Assembly (NCBI GenBank): GCA_004552615.1 | Contig: SFNZ01000005.1 | Coordinates: 1 to 41,477 of the forward strand | From: Bacteroidales bacterium | Lineage (GTDB): Bacteria; Bacteroidota; Bacteroidia; Bacteroidales; UBA932 | Direction of reading: 5' to 3' | DNA: 41,477 bases | Shown here: in pieces, positions 15,480 through 23,923 of the stretch | Layout of the letters: every line of letters begins with the position of its first letter | How positions within the stretch are numbered: the stretch's first letter is position 1 | The notes under the pieces: model-generated | Told to the model about the DNA's origin: nothing | The model's input: the letters and a program-made list of their open reading frames with translations, nothing else | Database searches by the model: none | Made by a program: the position numbers and the translations under genes

Positions 15480-15534
15480 AATAAGAGGCTGACCAAGAAG
15501 TGACAGAAAAGATGCTTTTGGTCAGTCTCTTATT
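15480..15534. terminator. bidirectional-looking terminator after the DASS gene
   Basis: 17-bp stem: AATAAGAGGCTGACCAA (15480-15496) with TTGGTCAGTCTCTTATT (15518-15534), one G-T pair, 21-base loop. A/T-rich stem ends on both sides could serve both directions. It starts 25 bp after the DASS stop. Confidence 0.75.
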
Positions 15535-15550
15535 GTATCATGATGTTTCA

Positions 15551-15715
15551 CGGGGGCAATGGCTGCCTGCCGGAGGACTCCGCTCACTTCGTTCGCTCCG
15601 GACCCTCCCACAGTTCCCTGCGTCATCGCTACGCGATAACTTGTCTCCTGCGGGCGCCCTCCCGCTTCCCGTGAGCGCGGGAGCTCAGGCCTCCGGCAGG
15701 CAGCCATTGCCCCCG
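15551..15715. repeat. palindromic element E1 (26-bp perfect arms)
   Basis: Left arm 15551-15576 (CGGGGGCAATGGCTGCCTGC...) and right arm 15690-15715 are perfect reverse complements over 26 bp. The 113-bp interior contains smaller hairpins: ATCGC-TAC-GCGAT (15625-15637) and CTCCCGC/GCGGGAG (about 15659-15682). It has no coding potential that I believe. It fills most of the 283-bp space between the DASS terminator and the 3' end of the WYL gene, which lie tail to tail. It shares CCCTCCCAC and GGGCGCCCTCCCG, in the same order, with element E3. Confidence 0.8.
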
Positions 15716-15738
15716 AGAACAAGGATATGTATACGGAA

Positions 15739-16632
15739 TTACTCCTCCAAAGCCTTGCGGTGGGATTCACGGACTGCATCCCGTACAGAGTCAGGTGACA
15801 GGACCTTTATACGCGGACCGAGTGCGCACAAGTCCATAATAAGCCTCGGATTAGGTACAACCCTGATGGCCACCCGGGCCTTCGAAGTAAGCCACGTGAT
15901 GCGCTGGCTCCTGTGGAGCGGAAGACCGTCAAGAAAACGCGCCTGCTCCGTATCACACTCCAGTACAATGGACTGAGGTTCCTCATTCTCCGAAAGATAA
16001 ACCCCGTAACTGTCCCGGAAAAGCTCGTCGATGTCGAAATTGCGCGGCAGCCTGAACTTTGTTTCCAGCACTTTCAGTTCAACGATACGGTCGAGGCTAT
16101 ATACCCTGAGAGCATCGCGTTCGAGCGAATACCCGACGAGATACCACCTCTTCATGTCCTCCTTGAGGGCATAAGGACAGACAGTAAGCTGCTCGGAGAG
16201 GTCCGAACTGTATTTGCGATACTCAATCCTGACCTGTGAATTGTCCAGCATCGCAGCCATCAGGTCAGTGAGATATTTCTGTCCGGACGGAATATTCTCG
16301 ACGGAGACACGCCCAGAGAGCCTCTCCCGTCCGAGCTCAAGCAGACTGTTGACAGTGAATGTATTGACAAGCCATGCTGTTCCGTCAGCCTGATCCTCCA
16401 CATCGTCCGAATATCTGATAAAATACCTGTTCCGGCTGCGGTCGCATTCTATCTTGATTCCGAACACATCCTCAATGGCATCCCTGTGATTGCAGAAAGA
16501 TCTCCGTGCATAAGACGTCCCCCAGCGGTTCTCCCACTTCGACTGGATGTCCTCGAGAGAGAGACCGCTCATCCCGGCCTTGGAAATAGTCCTTATCAGC
16601 CAGACGTATTTATTAATCAGTTCTGTGACCAT
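15739..16632 (-). CDS. WYL-domain transcriptional regulator
   Basis: 297 aa. N-terminal helix-turn-helix-like region (about 1-60), then a WYL domain with KRWYLVGYSLERDALRVYSLDRI at about 160-182 (split here only as motif words: RWYLVGY, YSLDRI), and a C-terminal WCX-like extension. WYL proteins sense a ligand, often nucleic acid or a nucleotide, and regulate defence or DNA-damage genes in several bacteria; no target is evident here. The ATG lies 1 bp after the recG stop, so it is the third gene of pdxA-recG-WYL. The right arm of E1 ends 23 bp beyond its stop. Confidence 0.85.
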   Translation of the reverse strand: MVTELINKYVWLIRTISKAGMSGLSLEDIQSKWENRWGTSYARRSFCNHRDAIEDVFGIKIECDRSRNRYFIRYSDDVEDQADGTAWLVNTFTVNSLLELGRERLSGRVSVENIPSGQKYLTDLMAAMLDNSQVRIEYRKYSSDLSEQLTVCPYALKEDMKRWYLVGYSLERDALRVYSLDRIVELKVLETKFRLPRNFDIDELFRDSYGVYLSENEEPQSIVLECDTEQARFLDGLPLHRSQRITWLTSKARVAIRVVPNPRLIMDLCALGPRIKVLSPDSVRDAVRESHRKALEE

Positions 16633-16633
16633 A

Positions 16634-18772
16634 TCAGCTTATCTTACTATAATCCAGCTTGTTGTACTTATCCTTCCGCATTTCCGCGAGCAGCGGCCGG
16701 TTTCTCGGAGACGAGAGGTCCGGATCCTGTTCCAATATATGTGCAGCATAATCCCTCGCATCAGCCAGAATCTGCCCGTCCGTTGAAAGCGATGCTAATC
16801 CCAGTTCAATCGGAAGCCCGCTCTGCTGCGTCCCCTCAAGGTCTCCCGGACCACGCATCTTCATATCTTCCTCGGCCAGCACGAAACCGTCCTCGGTACT
16901 GCAAAGCAGATCCAGGCGCTTCCGGGACTCTGCGCTAACTTTATGCCCTCTCACGAGAATGCAATATGACGCTCCCCCACCTCTTCCGACACGCCCCCTC
17001 AGCTGGTGCAACTGGCTGAGGCCGAATCTTTCCGGGCTTTCAATCACCATCACCGTGGCATTAGGCACATCCACTCCCACCTCAATGACGGTAGTTGATA
17101 CAAGTATATCCGCCCTGCCTGCCGCAAATGCGTCCATATTGAATTTCTTGTCCTCGTCACTCTGCTGCCCGTGCACGATAGCCACCTTGTAAGGCGGGAA
17201 TGGAAAGGACTGCAATATTTCCTCATATCCCCGCTCCACGTTCTTGTAATCCACCTTTTCATTCTCGAAAATCATCGGATATACTATGAACGCCTGCCTC
17301 CCCGCAGCTATCTGGTCCTTTATGAACTTGTACATGGAAAGGCGCTGTGTCTCGGTAATCTGAATAGTCTGCACCGGAATCCTTCCCGGAGGCATCTCGT
17401 CGATCACGGAAATGTCAAGGTCGCCGTACAATGTCATCGCAAGAGTTCTTGGAATAGGGGTCGCCGTCATTACGAGAATGTGCGGCGCTATTCCCGCCTT
17501 GCCCCACAGACGTGCCCTCTGGTCCACTCCGAAACGGTGCTGCTCATCAACAATGGCCAGCCCGAGATTTCGGAACACGACTGTATCTTCTATCAGTGCG
17601 TGCGTGCCTACAATGATGCCTGTCTTGCCTGAGGCGAGGTCCTCGAGCACCTCCCTGCGCTCCGCCGTCCTGGTCGTCCCTGTAAGGGCCGCCACGTGGA
17701 CTCCGGTGCCCTCAAGATATTTGCAGATATTGGCATAATGCTGACGTGCAAGCACTTCCGTGGGCGCCATGATGCAGGTCTGATAACCATTGCCATAAGC
17801 AATCAATGCTGAAAGCACCGCCACCATGGTCTTGCCAGACCCTACGTCTCCCTGCAACAGGCGGTTCATCTGCCTCCCGCTGCGCATATCCTCCCTTATC
17901 TCGCGTATCACGCGTTTCTGCGCCCCCGTGAGACTGTATGGCAATGAATTGTAACACTTGTGGAAAGCATCCCCGACATTTGGCATCAGGATGCCGCGTT
18001 CGTTGCGGCTCCGGACATATTTCTGCTTGAGCAGGGAGAGTTGCAGAAGGAACAACTCCTCAAATTTCAGCCTGTATTCCGCCTTTCTCAAAGCCTGCTG
18101 GTCCTTCGGGAAATGGATATTCCGCAATGCGTAATTCAACGGAACGAGCCCCTTCTCCTTCAATACGTATTCCGGAAGAGTCTCCTGGACATCAGGAAGA
18201 CCTGCCTCGAGGGCAGACATCATTATCCTCGACATCACCTTGCCGGTAATACCGGCATTCTTCAGCCTCTCTGTGGACGGATAGACCCCGGCCATGGATG
18301 GCTGTCCCTGCATCTCCTGCCCCGACGGATCGTCAATCTCAGGATGGACCATGTTCAGCCTCCCGTTATATACGGAAGGTTTCCCGAAGAATATGAACAC
18401 TTTGCCTGGCTGCAGCCTGGGCCAGATATATTTCACCCCTTTGAAGAAGACCAGTTCCATCTGCCCCGTTCCGTCAGAAACCACAGCGGAGAGACGGCTA
18501 ACTGTATTGAAACGGATATCAGGTCCGGAAGTATCCACCGGACTGCCTGACTTGTCAAGCAGGACCGACGATATGACCTGTGCCCGGATCTGGACCATCG
18601 CAGAAGTACTCTGGATGGAGCCTATCGGCACGATGGAACTCCTGTCAATGTATCTGTAAGGATAAATCCGTATGAGCCCGGATATATCGGTGACACCCAG
18701 TTCAGAAGCGAGGAGCTGGGCTCTTTTCGGGCCAACCCCCTTGAGGAACTGGATATCTGGATCATTCCGCAT
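16634..18772 (-). CDS. recG: ATP-dependent DNA helicase RecG
   Basis: 712 aa. Branch-migration helicase that remodels stalled forks and Holliday junctions. N-terminal wedge/OB domain (about 1-250, beginning with helix-hairpin-helix-like FLKGVGPKRAQLL), helicase core with Walker A LLQGDVGSGKT (305-315), box II DEQHRFG, motif III TATPIPRTLA, and motif VI QLRGRVGRG; C-terminal TRG region before the final KYNKLDYSKIS. Length normal. Follows pdxA by 1 bp and precedes the WYL gene by 1 bp. Confidence 0.97.
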   Translation of the reverse strand: MRNDPDIQFLKGVGPKRAQLLASELGVTDISGLIRIYPYRYIDRSSIVPIGSIQSTSAMVQIRAQVISSVLLDKSGSPVDTSGPDIRFNTVSRLSAVVSDGTGQMELVFFKGVKYIWPRLQPGKVFIFFGKPSVYNGRLNMVHPEIDDPSGQEMQGQPSMAGVYPSTERLKNAGITGKVMSRIMMSALEAGLPDVQETLPEYVLKEKGLVPLNYALRNIHFPKDQQALRKAEYRLKFEELFLLQLSLLKQKYVRSRNERGILMPNVGDAFHKCYNSLPYSLTGAQKRVIREIREDMRSGRQMNRLLQGDVGSGKTMVAVLSALIAYGNGYQTCIMAPTEVLARQHYANICKYLEGTGVHVAALTGTTRTAERREVLEDLASGKTGIIVGTHALIEDTVVFRNLGLAIVDEQHRFGVDQRARLWGKAGIAPHILVMTATPIPRTLAMTLYGDLDISVIDEMPPGRIPVQTIQITETQRLSMYKFIKDQIAAGRQAFIVYPMIFENEKVDYKNVERGYEEILQSFPFPPYKVAIVHGQQSDEDKKFNMDAFAAGRADILVSTTVIEVGVDVPNATVMVIESPERFGLSQLHQLRGRVGRGGGASYCILVRGHKVSAESRKRLDLLCSTEDGFVLAEEDMKMRGPGDLEGTQQSGLPIELGLASLSTDGQILADARDYAAHILEQDPDLSSPRNRPLLAEMRKDKYNKLDYSKIS

Positions 18773-18773
18773 T

Positions 18774-19862
18774 TTATTCTATCTGGGTGCGTCCTGACCT
18801 GTCCTGACGGTTGTCTTCAAGCGCACGCTCATGAATCTTGCCGGCCTGAAGCCTGTCATATGCGATACGGTTCTTGAAAATGTCAATGGCCGCGTATATG
18901 GACGACATCATGGACATAGGATCTGCCTCATCGCGTCCTGCCATGGAATAAGCCGTTCCGTGGTCAGGAGATGTCCTGACGACAGGAAGGCCTGCGGTGA
19001 AATTGACACCGTCATCGAAATCGAGGGCCTTGAACGGGGCGAGGCCCTGGTCATGGTACATGGCAAGGGTAGCATCGAACTTGCTGTAGTTGGCAAGGCC
19101 GAAGAACCCGTCCGGGGAATACGGTCCGAATGCCATGATTCCCTCGTCGTTTGCAGCCTTGACTGCAGGAGCGATTATGGTCTCCTCCTCGTCACCGAGA
19201 AGTCCGTCATCCCCGCAATGCGGATTGAGTCCGAGCACCGCTATCTTGGGCTTTGTGACGCCGAAATCCCTTTTCAATGAGGAATTCATCAGACGGAGCT
19301 TGGTCAATATCTTCTCCTGGCTTATGCTGCCCGGAACGTCTTTCAGCGGAATATGTCCGGTGACGACACCTATCTTGAGCTGGTCGCTTATCATGAACAT
19401 GGCCACATCGCTGACCCCGAACTCGTGCTTGAGATACTCGGTATGACCCGTGAATCCGAAACCTTCCTTGGACATCGCCCTCTTGTTGATAGGCGCCGTA
19501 ACAAGCACGTCTATGTCCCCGGCCTTGAGGTCCGCCACGGCTCGCTCGAGCGAGGTGATGGCAGCCTTGGCCGATTCAGGGGTGGACTGTCCCGGCTCCA
19601 CATATACATTGTCCGGCAGGCAGTTCAGGATATTGATTTTCCTGATGCGCGCATCCTTCGCGGAATTGATCACGTATGTGTCCATCGGGTCCAGGTTGTG
19701 TATCAGTTTCCTGTAGAACCCGAAAATCTTCGATGAACCGTAAATCACGGGAGTGAACGAGTCCAATATCCTCTGGTCAGCAAGAGCCTTGATAATGACC
19801 TCGTAGCCGATTCCGTTGCCGTCTCCCTGGGTGATACCCACTGTTATCTTGTTGTTTATCAT
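18774..19862 (-). CDS. pdxA: 4-hydroxythreonine-4-phosphate dehydrogenase
   Basis: 362 aa. NAD-dependent step of the DXP-dependent pyridoxal-phosphate pathway. Starts KITVGITQGDGNGIGYEV, typical of PdxA; the three metal-binding histidines are in FTGHTEYL, GLNPHCGDDG and MYHDQGLAPFK. The last 20 or so residues form a charged tail (ALEDNRQDRSGRTQIE) longer than usual. First gene of pdxA-recG-WYL; promoter 26-56 bp upstream. Supplying PLP has no evident link with recG; the grouping looks like simple co-transcription. Confidence 0.95.
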   Translation of the reverse strand: MINNKITVGITQGDGNGIGYEVIIKALADQRILDSFTPVIYGSSKIFGFYRKLIHNLDPMDTYVINSAKDARIRKINILNCLPDNVYVEPGQSTPESAKAAITSLERAVADLKAGDIDVLVTAPINKRAMSKEGFGFTGHTEYLKHEFGVSDVAMFMISDQLKIGVVTGHIPLKDVPGSISQEKILTKLRLMNSSLKRDFGVTKPKIAVLGLNPHCGDDGLLGDEEETIIAPAVKAANDEGIMAFGPYSPDGFFGLANYSKFDATLAMYHDQGLAPFKALDFDDGVNFTAGLPVVRTSPDHGTAYSMAGRDEADPMSMMSSIYAAIDIFKNRIAYDRLQAGKIHERALEDNRQDRSGRTQIE

Positions 19863-19887
19863 TTTGAATCCTGTTTTTCCAATCTTT

Positions 19888-19918
19888 CAAAAATACGAAT
19901 TTTTCCCCGAAATCCAAT
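19888..19918 (-). promoter_or_regulatory. promoter of pdxA-recG-WYL
   Basis: Minus strand ATTG (19915-19918), exactly 19 bp, TATTTTTG (19888-19895): near-full consensus match. Confidence 0.7.
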
Positions 19919-19919
19919 A

Positions 19920-20441
19920 TCAGAGAGGAAGATTCGCGGTATTTGCCCCATTCATTTCCACCGACTCTTCATATCCAGTGTCATGTGGAAGGCTCTCTCC
20001 CCTGGAGAAGGCGCCGGCTCCTGCATCAACGGCAAGGGCGTCGCATCTCTCGTTCTCGGGATGTCCGGCATGGCCCTTGAGCCAGTGGAACTCGATCCTG
20101 TGCATGGAACTGACCCTGAGGAAACGCATCCAGAGGTCCGGATTCTTGACTTTTGCGAACCCCTTGCGCTTCCATTCCCCGAGCCAACCCTTGTTGACGG
20201 CATTCACGACATAAGATGAATCGCTCCATATCTCCACCCTCGCATTCTGCCATTTTATCGCTTCCAGGCCGACGATGACCGCAAGAAGTTCCATCCGGTT
20301 GTTGGTCGTCATGATGAATCCGCCGCTCATTTCCTTGCGGAGATTTCCGCATTTGAGCACGACGCCATATCCCCCGGGACCAGGATTGCCACTAGATGCC
20401 CCGTCAGTGTATAAATAAATGATTGGTCTGTTTTCTTCCAT
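19920..20441 (-). CDS. rnhA: ribonuclease HI
   Basis: 173 aa from ATG 20439-20441. Degrades the RNA strand of RNA-DNA hybrids. All four catalytic acids are visible: Asp13 (YTDGASSGNPGPGG), Glu51 (NNRMELLAV), Asp74 (WSDSSYVV) and Asp134 (ERCDALA), with His124 in GHAGHPEN. An upstream in-frame extension of 12 residues is unlikely because it overlaps the promoter. About 25 residues follow the domain, without recognisable features. Diverges from umuD; 1-bp separation of its stop from the pdxA promoter -33 box. Confidence 0.95.
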   Translation of the reverse strand: MEENRPIIYLYTDGASSGNPGPGGYGVVLKCGNLRKEMSGGFIMTTNNRMELLAVIVGLEAIKWQNARVEIWSDSSYVVNAVNKGWLGEWKRKGFAKVKNPDLWMRFLRVSSMHRIEFHWLKGHAGHPENERCDALAVDAGAGAFSRGESLPHDTGYEESVEMNGANTANLPL

Positions 20442-20472
20442 GTCGATTATCCCGGCTGCTGTCCTGCCGGAA

Positions 20473-20505
20473 TGCAAAAATAGGAATATTATTACTAATT
20501 TTGCA
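20473..20505. promoter_or_regulatory. overlapping divergent promoters of rnhA and umuD
   Basis: Minus-strand TATTTTTG (20475-20482) for rnhA and plus-strand TAATTTTG (20496-20503) for umuD, both TAnnTTTG. They form an inverted repeat TGCAAAAATAG / CTAATTTTGCA with an 11-bp spacer. The -33 region of each falls on the -7 region of the other, so polymerase could occupy only one at a time. Confidence 0.55.
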
Positions 20506-20548
20506 GCATAAGGATGACAAAATCCGGAATTTGGAATCGTGTTTCACA

Positions 20549-21016
20549 ATGGAAGAAGACAAACTGCCGAAACTTGCCGAAAGCGGGATCCATGCGGGAT
20601 TCCCGTCCCCGGCCACCGACTACATGAACAGGGGTATCGACCTGAACGCCGAGCTCGTGAAGCATCCCGAAGCAACATTCTTCGGGAAGGTGACAGGTGA
20701 CTCCATGATTGACGCCGGAGTGGACGAGGGGGATATATTGGTGATAGACAAATCGTTGGAAATGCGGGAAGGAGACATGGCAGTATGTTTCGTGGACGGG
20801 GAATTCACACTGAAATACATATATTTCCATGATCCGGGAGACGGTCGCCCTAGAATCGAGGCCAGAAAGCCGGGAAGTTCCTTCAACATCCTCAAACGGC
20901 CGGAGGAACTTTGGCTCGTGCCGGCCAACAAAGCCTATCCCGTGATACATATCACCGAGGGCAACGATTTCACTGTCTGGGGAATAGTCACCTATGTCAT
21001 CAAGAAGACGCGATGA
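20549..21016 (+). CDS. umuD: UmuD-like self-cleaving S24 peptidase (no UmuC beside it)
   Basis: 155 aa from ATG 20549-20551. S24 LexA/UmuD family: cleavage motif HAGFPSPATDY with the scissile Ala16-Gly17, catalytic Ser52 in GDSMIDAG, catalytic Lys89 in FTLKYIYF. Spacing Gly-Ser 35 and Ser-Lys 37 equals that in E. coli UmuD (25/60/97). There is no N-terminal DNA-binding domain, so it is not LexA. In most genomes umuC follows; here recX follows on the other strand with a 1-bp gap, and no umuC lies in the window. It may partner a polymerase encoded elsewhere. An upstream frame extension is rejected because it covers the promoter. Confidence 0.9.
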   Translation: MEEDKLPKLAESGIHAGFPSPATDYMNRGIDLNAELVKHPEATFFGKVTGDSMIDAGVDEGDILVIDKSLEMREGDMAVCFVDGEFTLKYIYFHDPGDGRPRIEARKPGSSFNILKRPEELWLVPANKAYPVIHITEGNDFTVWGIVTYVIKKTR

Positions 21017-21017
21017 G

Positions 21018-21479
21018 TCAATGCATCAGCCTTTCCACGGCATCCTTGACCTCGTCATATCCATATCCCCTTCCGAGCGCGTACCTGAGCAGTTTCAGAC
21101 GACACTGCGGATCCTCAGAAATGGTCCTGTACTTCGCTGCCAGAAGGGATTCGAGCCTTGAACCCGCCGCTCCTGAATCAATATCGTCCAGTGCCTTGTT
21201 CACAGTGTCCCGTGCAATACCCTTTCCCGAAAGCATATAGGCAATCTTCACCCTACCCCATCCTGAGAGAGAAGACTTCTCCCTGGCATAGGCCGAAGCA
21301 TAGCGCAGGTCATCCACGAAACGGTCATTCTTCAGGGACTCAAGCAGCCTGGAAGCCATCTCCTCATCCCCTTCAAATGCCTTCAGGGCCTTTCTGTAAA
21401 TGTCCGACGAACAACATTCCTGCCTTGAGCACAATGCCTGGAGCCGCGCCAGGACCTTATTGTAGAGTTCCTGTTCCAT
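21018..21479 (-). CDS. recX: recombination regulator RecX
   Basis: 153 aa, family length. RecX binds RecA filaments and limits their activity. Seen: three-helix repeat style with SSDIYRKAL, RFVDDLRYASAYAREKS, GWGRVKIAYMLSGKGI, and a C-terminal Y-x-x-I-x-x-D-x-x-x-R-x-K-L block; final GRGYGYDEVKDAVERL. It is not next to recA but third in rlmN-patatin-recX, the unit divergent from recA, so both could respond to one regulatory region (25026-25075). The ATG is 1 bp after the patatin stop. Confidence 0.9.
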   Translation of the reverse strand: MEQELYNKVLARLQALCSRQECCSSDIYRKALKAFEGDEEMASRLLESLKNDRFVDDLRYASAYAREKSSLSGWGRVKIAYMLSGKGIARDTVNKALDDIDSGAAGSRLESLLAAKYRTISEDPQCRLKLLRYALGRGYGYDEVKDAVERLMH

Positions 21480-21480
21480 G

Positions 21481-23922
21481 TCAAAAATAAAGGCCGATAT
21501 TGAGATAAGCCCCTGCTTTCCGGTTCCGTGAACGCCAATGCAGTTCCAGTTCCACAGGGCCGATTATAGAATTGTAGGAATACTTGATTCCCGCACCGAT
21601 AATTCCATAGATATTGTGCGCATTTCCGAAATCCTCCAGTTCAGCCATCGTGCAGGCATAATTGGCAATGGCTGTTATATAAGTGTTTTTGCACAGCCTG
21701 AAACGGAAATCTGTCCTGACCACCGTAAGATAATTCTGCATTGCCGCGGCATAATTGATACCGGTGAATGGTATCTGCTGGTCAAGATAACGTCCGGCAA
21801 TCGAGCCTCCCATCAGGTTCAGGTACGGCAGCGAAGGATCGCCTCCGAACATATAGCGTGCATGAACCGACGGAAGGAAAGCGAAACAACCCGCCTGCGC
21901 CACGGTCTTGAAATCAAAAGTCGCCACATGAAAACGCTCGATGTCGTGCCGGAGACCCGTGAAGAACCATTCGTATCCTAGCCCAACCGAGAAACCCCGG
22001 GTAGGAAAATATCCGTCGTCAAACGTATCCGCCTTCAGGTCAGCGAAGAGTGACAGATAATTGTTGGTCAGCGAATTGAGGTCATAGTCACCCATGACGC
22101 TGTTCGCCATGACATTGTTCAGCTTGAAGAAATCGCTCCTGATACCCATCTTGGTATCGAACCGCCGCAGATGGATATTGGACAGGTAAAGTTCCTCCCG
22201 TACATTGAGATAGGCTACATTGTAGTCACTGCTGCCGAGGGTGAACTTGTTGCGGTCCAGCCACTTCACGGAGAACGACGCATTGAAGCTAGGGCCTTCC
22301 GGACCGCTGACATAATAATTGAGCTCCGCGGAAGGATTGATTCCGACCTTGCCGGTGAAATTCAGGGCCGAGCCCTGCAGTTTGTGGACATTTAGTCCGA
22401 CATTCAAAATCATTGAGGCCATCTCCTCCGAATCGAGACGTCCGCCTATGCCGAACTGGTGCACGGGTCCTTTCTTGCAATGAAGTATGAGGTCGAAAGG
22501 TTCCTCTGACCCCTGCAGCTCATAAGTCACGTAATCGAACGCACCTGTACCGTAAATCGTGGCCACCGCATCCTCAATGTCGAGCTTGTCGAGAGGCTTG
22601 TCAGGCCTGAGGGAAATCTTGCCCATGAGATATCGTGACTCCCTGTCGGAAACGCCCTCCATCTCAATCTTTGAGACACGGACCGGTGTACGGTTCAGGT
22701 CAACGGCTTTCCGGTTCCTCAATTCCTTGTGATAAGGGCCAATGACCGCCTTGATGCTGTCTAAAAGTTCCGACTGTGCCGCCGCAGCCTCATGCCCTCT
22801 GGAAATGATGATGTCGATGCTCTTCGCGTCGAAGCTCATCATGTTGTACTCCGGAAGATATGGCTTGATCGTCACGTCAGGCACATTGACATTCTTTTCG
22901 TACGACTCCCTGCCGAGCATGTCAATGCCCTGTGATATGATGTCCTTGATGTCATTTATCTGGGAATATCCCCTGAATCCTGAAGAGAGGTCCACTCCGA
23001 TGACGATGTCCGCCCCTATTTCCCTGGCAATGTCTGCCGGATAGTTGTTCCTCATCCCTCCGTCCACGAGCACCATCCCGTCCACTTTGACAGGCGCGAA
23101 CACCCCCGGGATAGACATCGTTGAGCGCATTGCAGTGGGCAGCTTTCCGGAATGCCATACCTTCGGCCTCGCCGTGACCATGTCCGTAGCGACGCAGATG
23201 AACGGCACTGGAAGGTCCAGAAAGTCCATGTCGTCCTGATATCCCGCAGTGAGTGAGCTCAAGATATTGTTCACGTTCTGGCCGTAGGCGAATCCGGACG
23301 GAAGGCTCGTCCTGAGATTGTCCTTCACTATCGAAACGGCATCGCCCTTGCCGGCTCCGAAACTGATCTGCTCATGCCTGTGTCCGGGCTCACCGTAACG
23401 CTCTTCTTCAGCTTTCCTGTCGAGATATTCCTGTTTCTCGTAATAGAACGGGAATGAAAGGAGAATCTTCTCCTTGTACTTGGTCGTGGAATATGAGATA
23501 TAGTCCCGCGGGACCTTGTCAGAAAGAGCAATATCCCAGTCGATATCCCGGATTATCCGCGCCATGTCCGAAGCGGAATAGCCTACCGAATACAGTCCTC
23601 CCACAAGACCTCCCATACTGGTTCCGAGGACGATGTCCACCGGAATCTCCAAAGAGTCGAGATAGTCTATCACTCCGATATGGGCGGCTCCCTTGGCACC
23701 TCCGCCGCTAAGAACAAGAGCGACTGTAGGCCTCGTACGCCTTATCCCGTCAAGATATTGCCGCATGGCAGCCACGGAAGCAGAATCAGCAGAAGGATTC
23801 AGTCCGTAACCCACGGTTCTTTCTGCTTGCCTGTGGGGCTGGATCATCGCATAGACATCCTGCCGGGACGTGAAAAGCATCATCACGGCGAGAATGTATA
23901 TGAACAACCCGGATCTCATCAT
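21481..23922 (-). CDS. patatin-like phospholipase fused to POTRA/BamA-type barrel (surface or outer-membrane)
   Basis: 813 aa. Signal peptide about 1-25 (MMRSGLFIYILAVMMLF...). Patatin domain about 65-390: oxyanion loop GGGAKG (73-78), nucleophile Ser102 in GTSMGG, catalytic Asp287 in VDGG. A POTRA-like segment follows (about 415-490, from RVSKIEMEGVS), then an Omp85-type beta-barrel ending in ...YLNIGLYF with the C-terminal aromatic expected for outer-membrane barrels. This order (patatin-POTRA-barrel) is that of type Vd/PlpD-like autotransporters, in a form common in Bacteroidota. Role: probably a membrane or secreted lipid hydrolase; substrate unknown. Middle gene of rlmN-patatin-recX, 1-bp gaps. 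Either of the first two Met codons could start it. Confidence 0.9.
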   Translation of the reverse strand: MMRSGLFIYILAVMMLFTSRQDVYAMIQPHRQAERTVGYGLNPSADSASVAAMRQYLDGIRRTRPTVALVLSGGGAKGAAHIGVIDYLDSLEIPVDIVLGTSMGGLVGGLYSVGYSASDMARIIRDIDWDIALSDKVPRDYISYSTTKYKEKILLSFPFYYEKQEYLDRKAEEERYGEPGHRHEQISFGAGKGDAVSIVKDNLRTSLPSGFAYGQNVNNILSSLTAGYQDDMDFLDLPVPFICVATDMVTARPKVWHSGKLPTAMRSTMSIPGVFAPVKVDGMVLVDGGMRNNYPADIAREIGADIVIGVDLSSGFRGYSQINDIKDIISQGIDMLGRESYEKNVNVPDVTIKPYLPEYNMMSFDAKSIDIIISRGHEAAAAQSELLDSIKAVIGPYHKELRNRKAVDLNRTPVRVSKIEMEGVSDRESRYLMGKISLRPDKPLDKLDIEDAVATIYGTGAFDYVTYELQGSEEPFDLILHCKKGPVHQFGIGGRLDSEEMASMILNVGLNVHKLQGSALNFTGKVGINPSAELNYYVSGPEGPSFNASFSVKWLDRNKFTLGSSDYNVAYLNVREELYLSNIHLRRFDTKMGIRSDFFKLNNVMANSVMGDYDLNSLTNNYLSLFADLKADTFDDGYFPTRGFSVGLGYEWFFTGLRHDIERFHVATFDFKTVAQAGCFAFLPSVHARYMFGGDPSLPYLNLMGGSIAGRYLDQQIPFTGINYAAAMQNYLTVVRTDFRFRLCKNTYITAIANYACTMAELEDFGNAHNIYGIIGAGIKYSYNSIIGPVELELHWRSRNRKAGAYLNIGLYF

Positions 23923-23923
23923 G

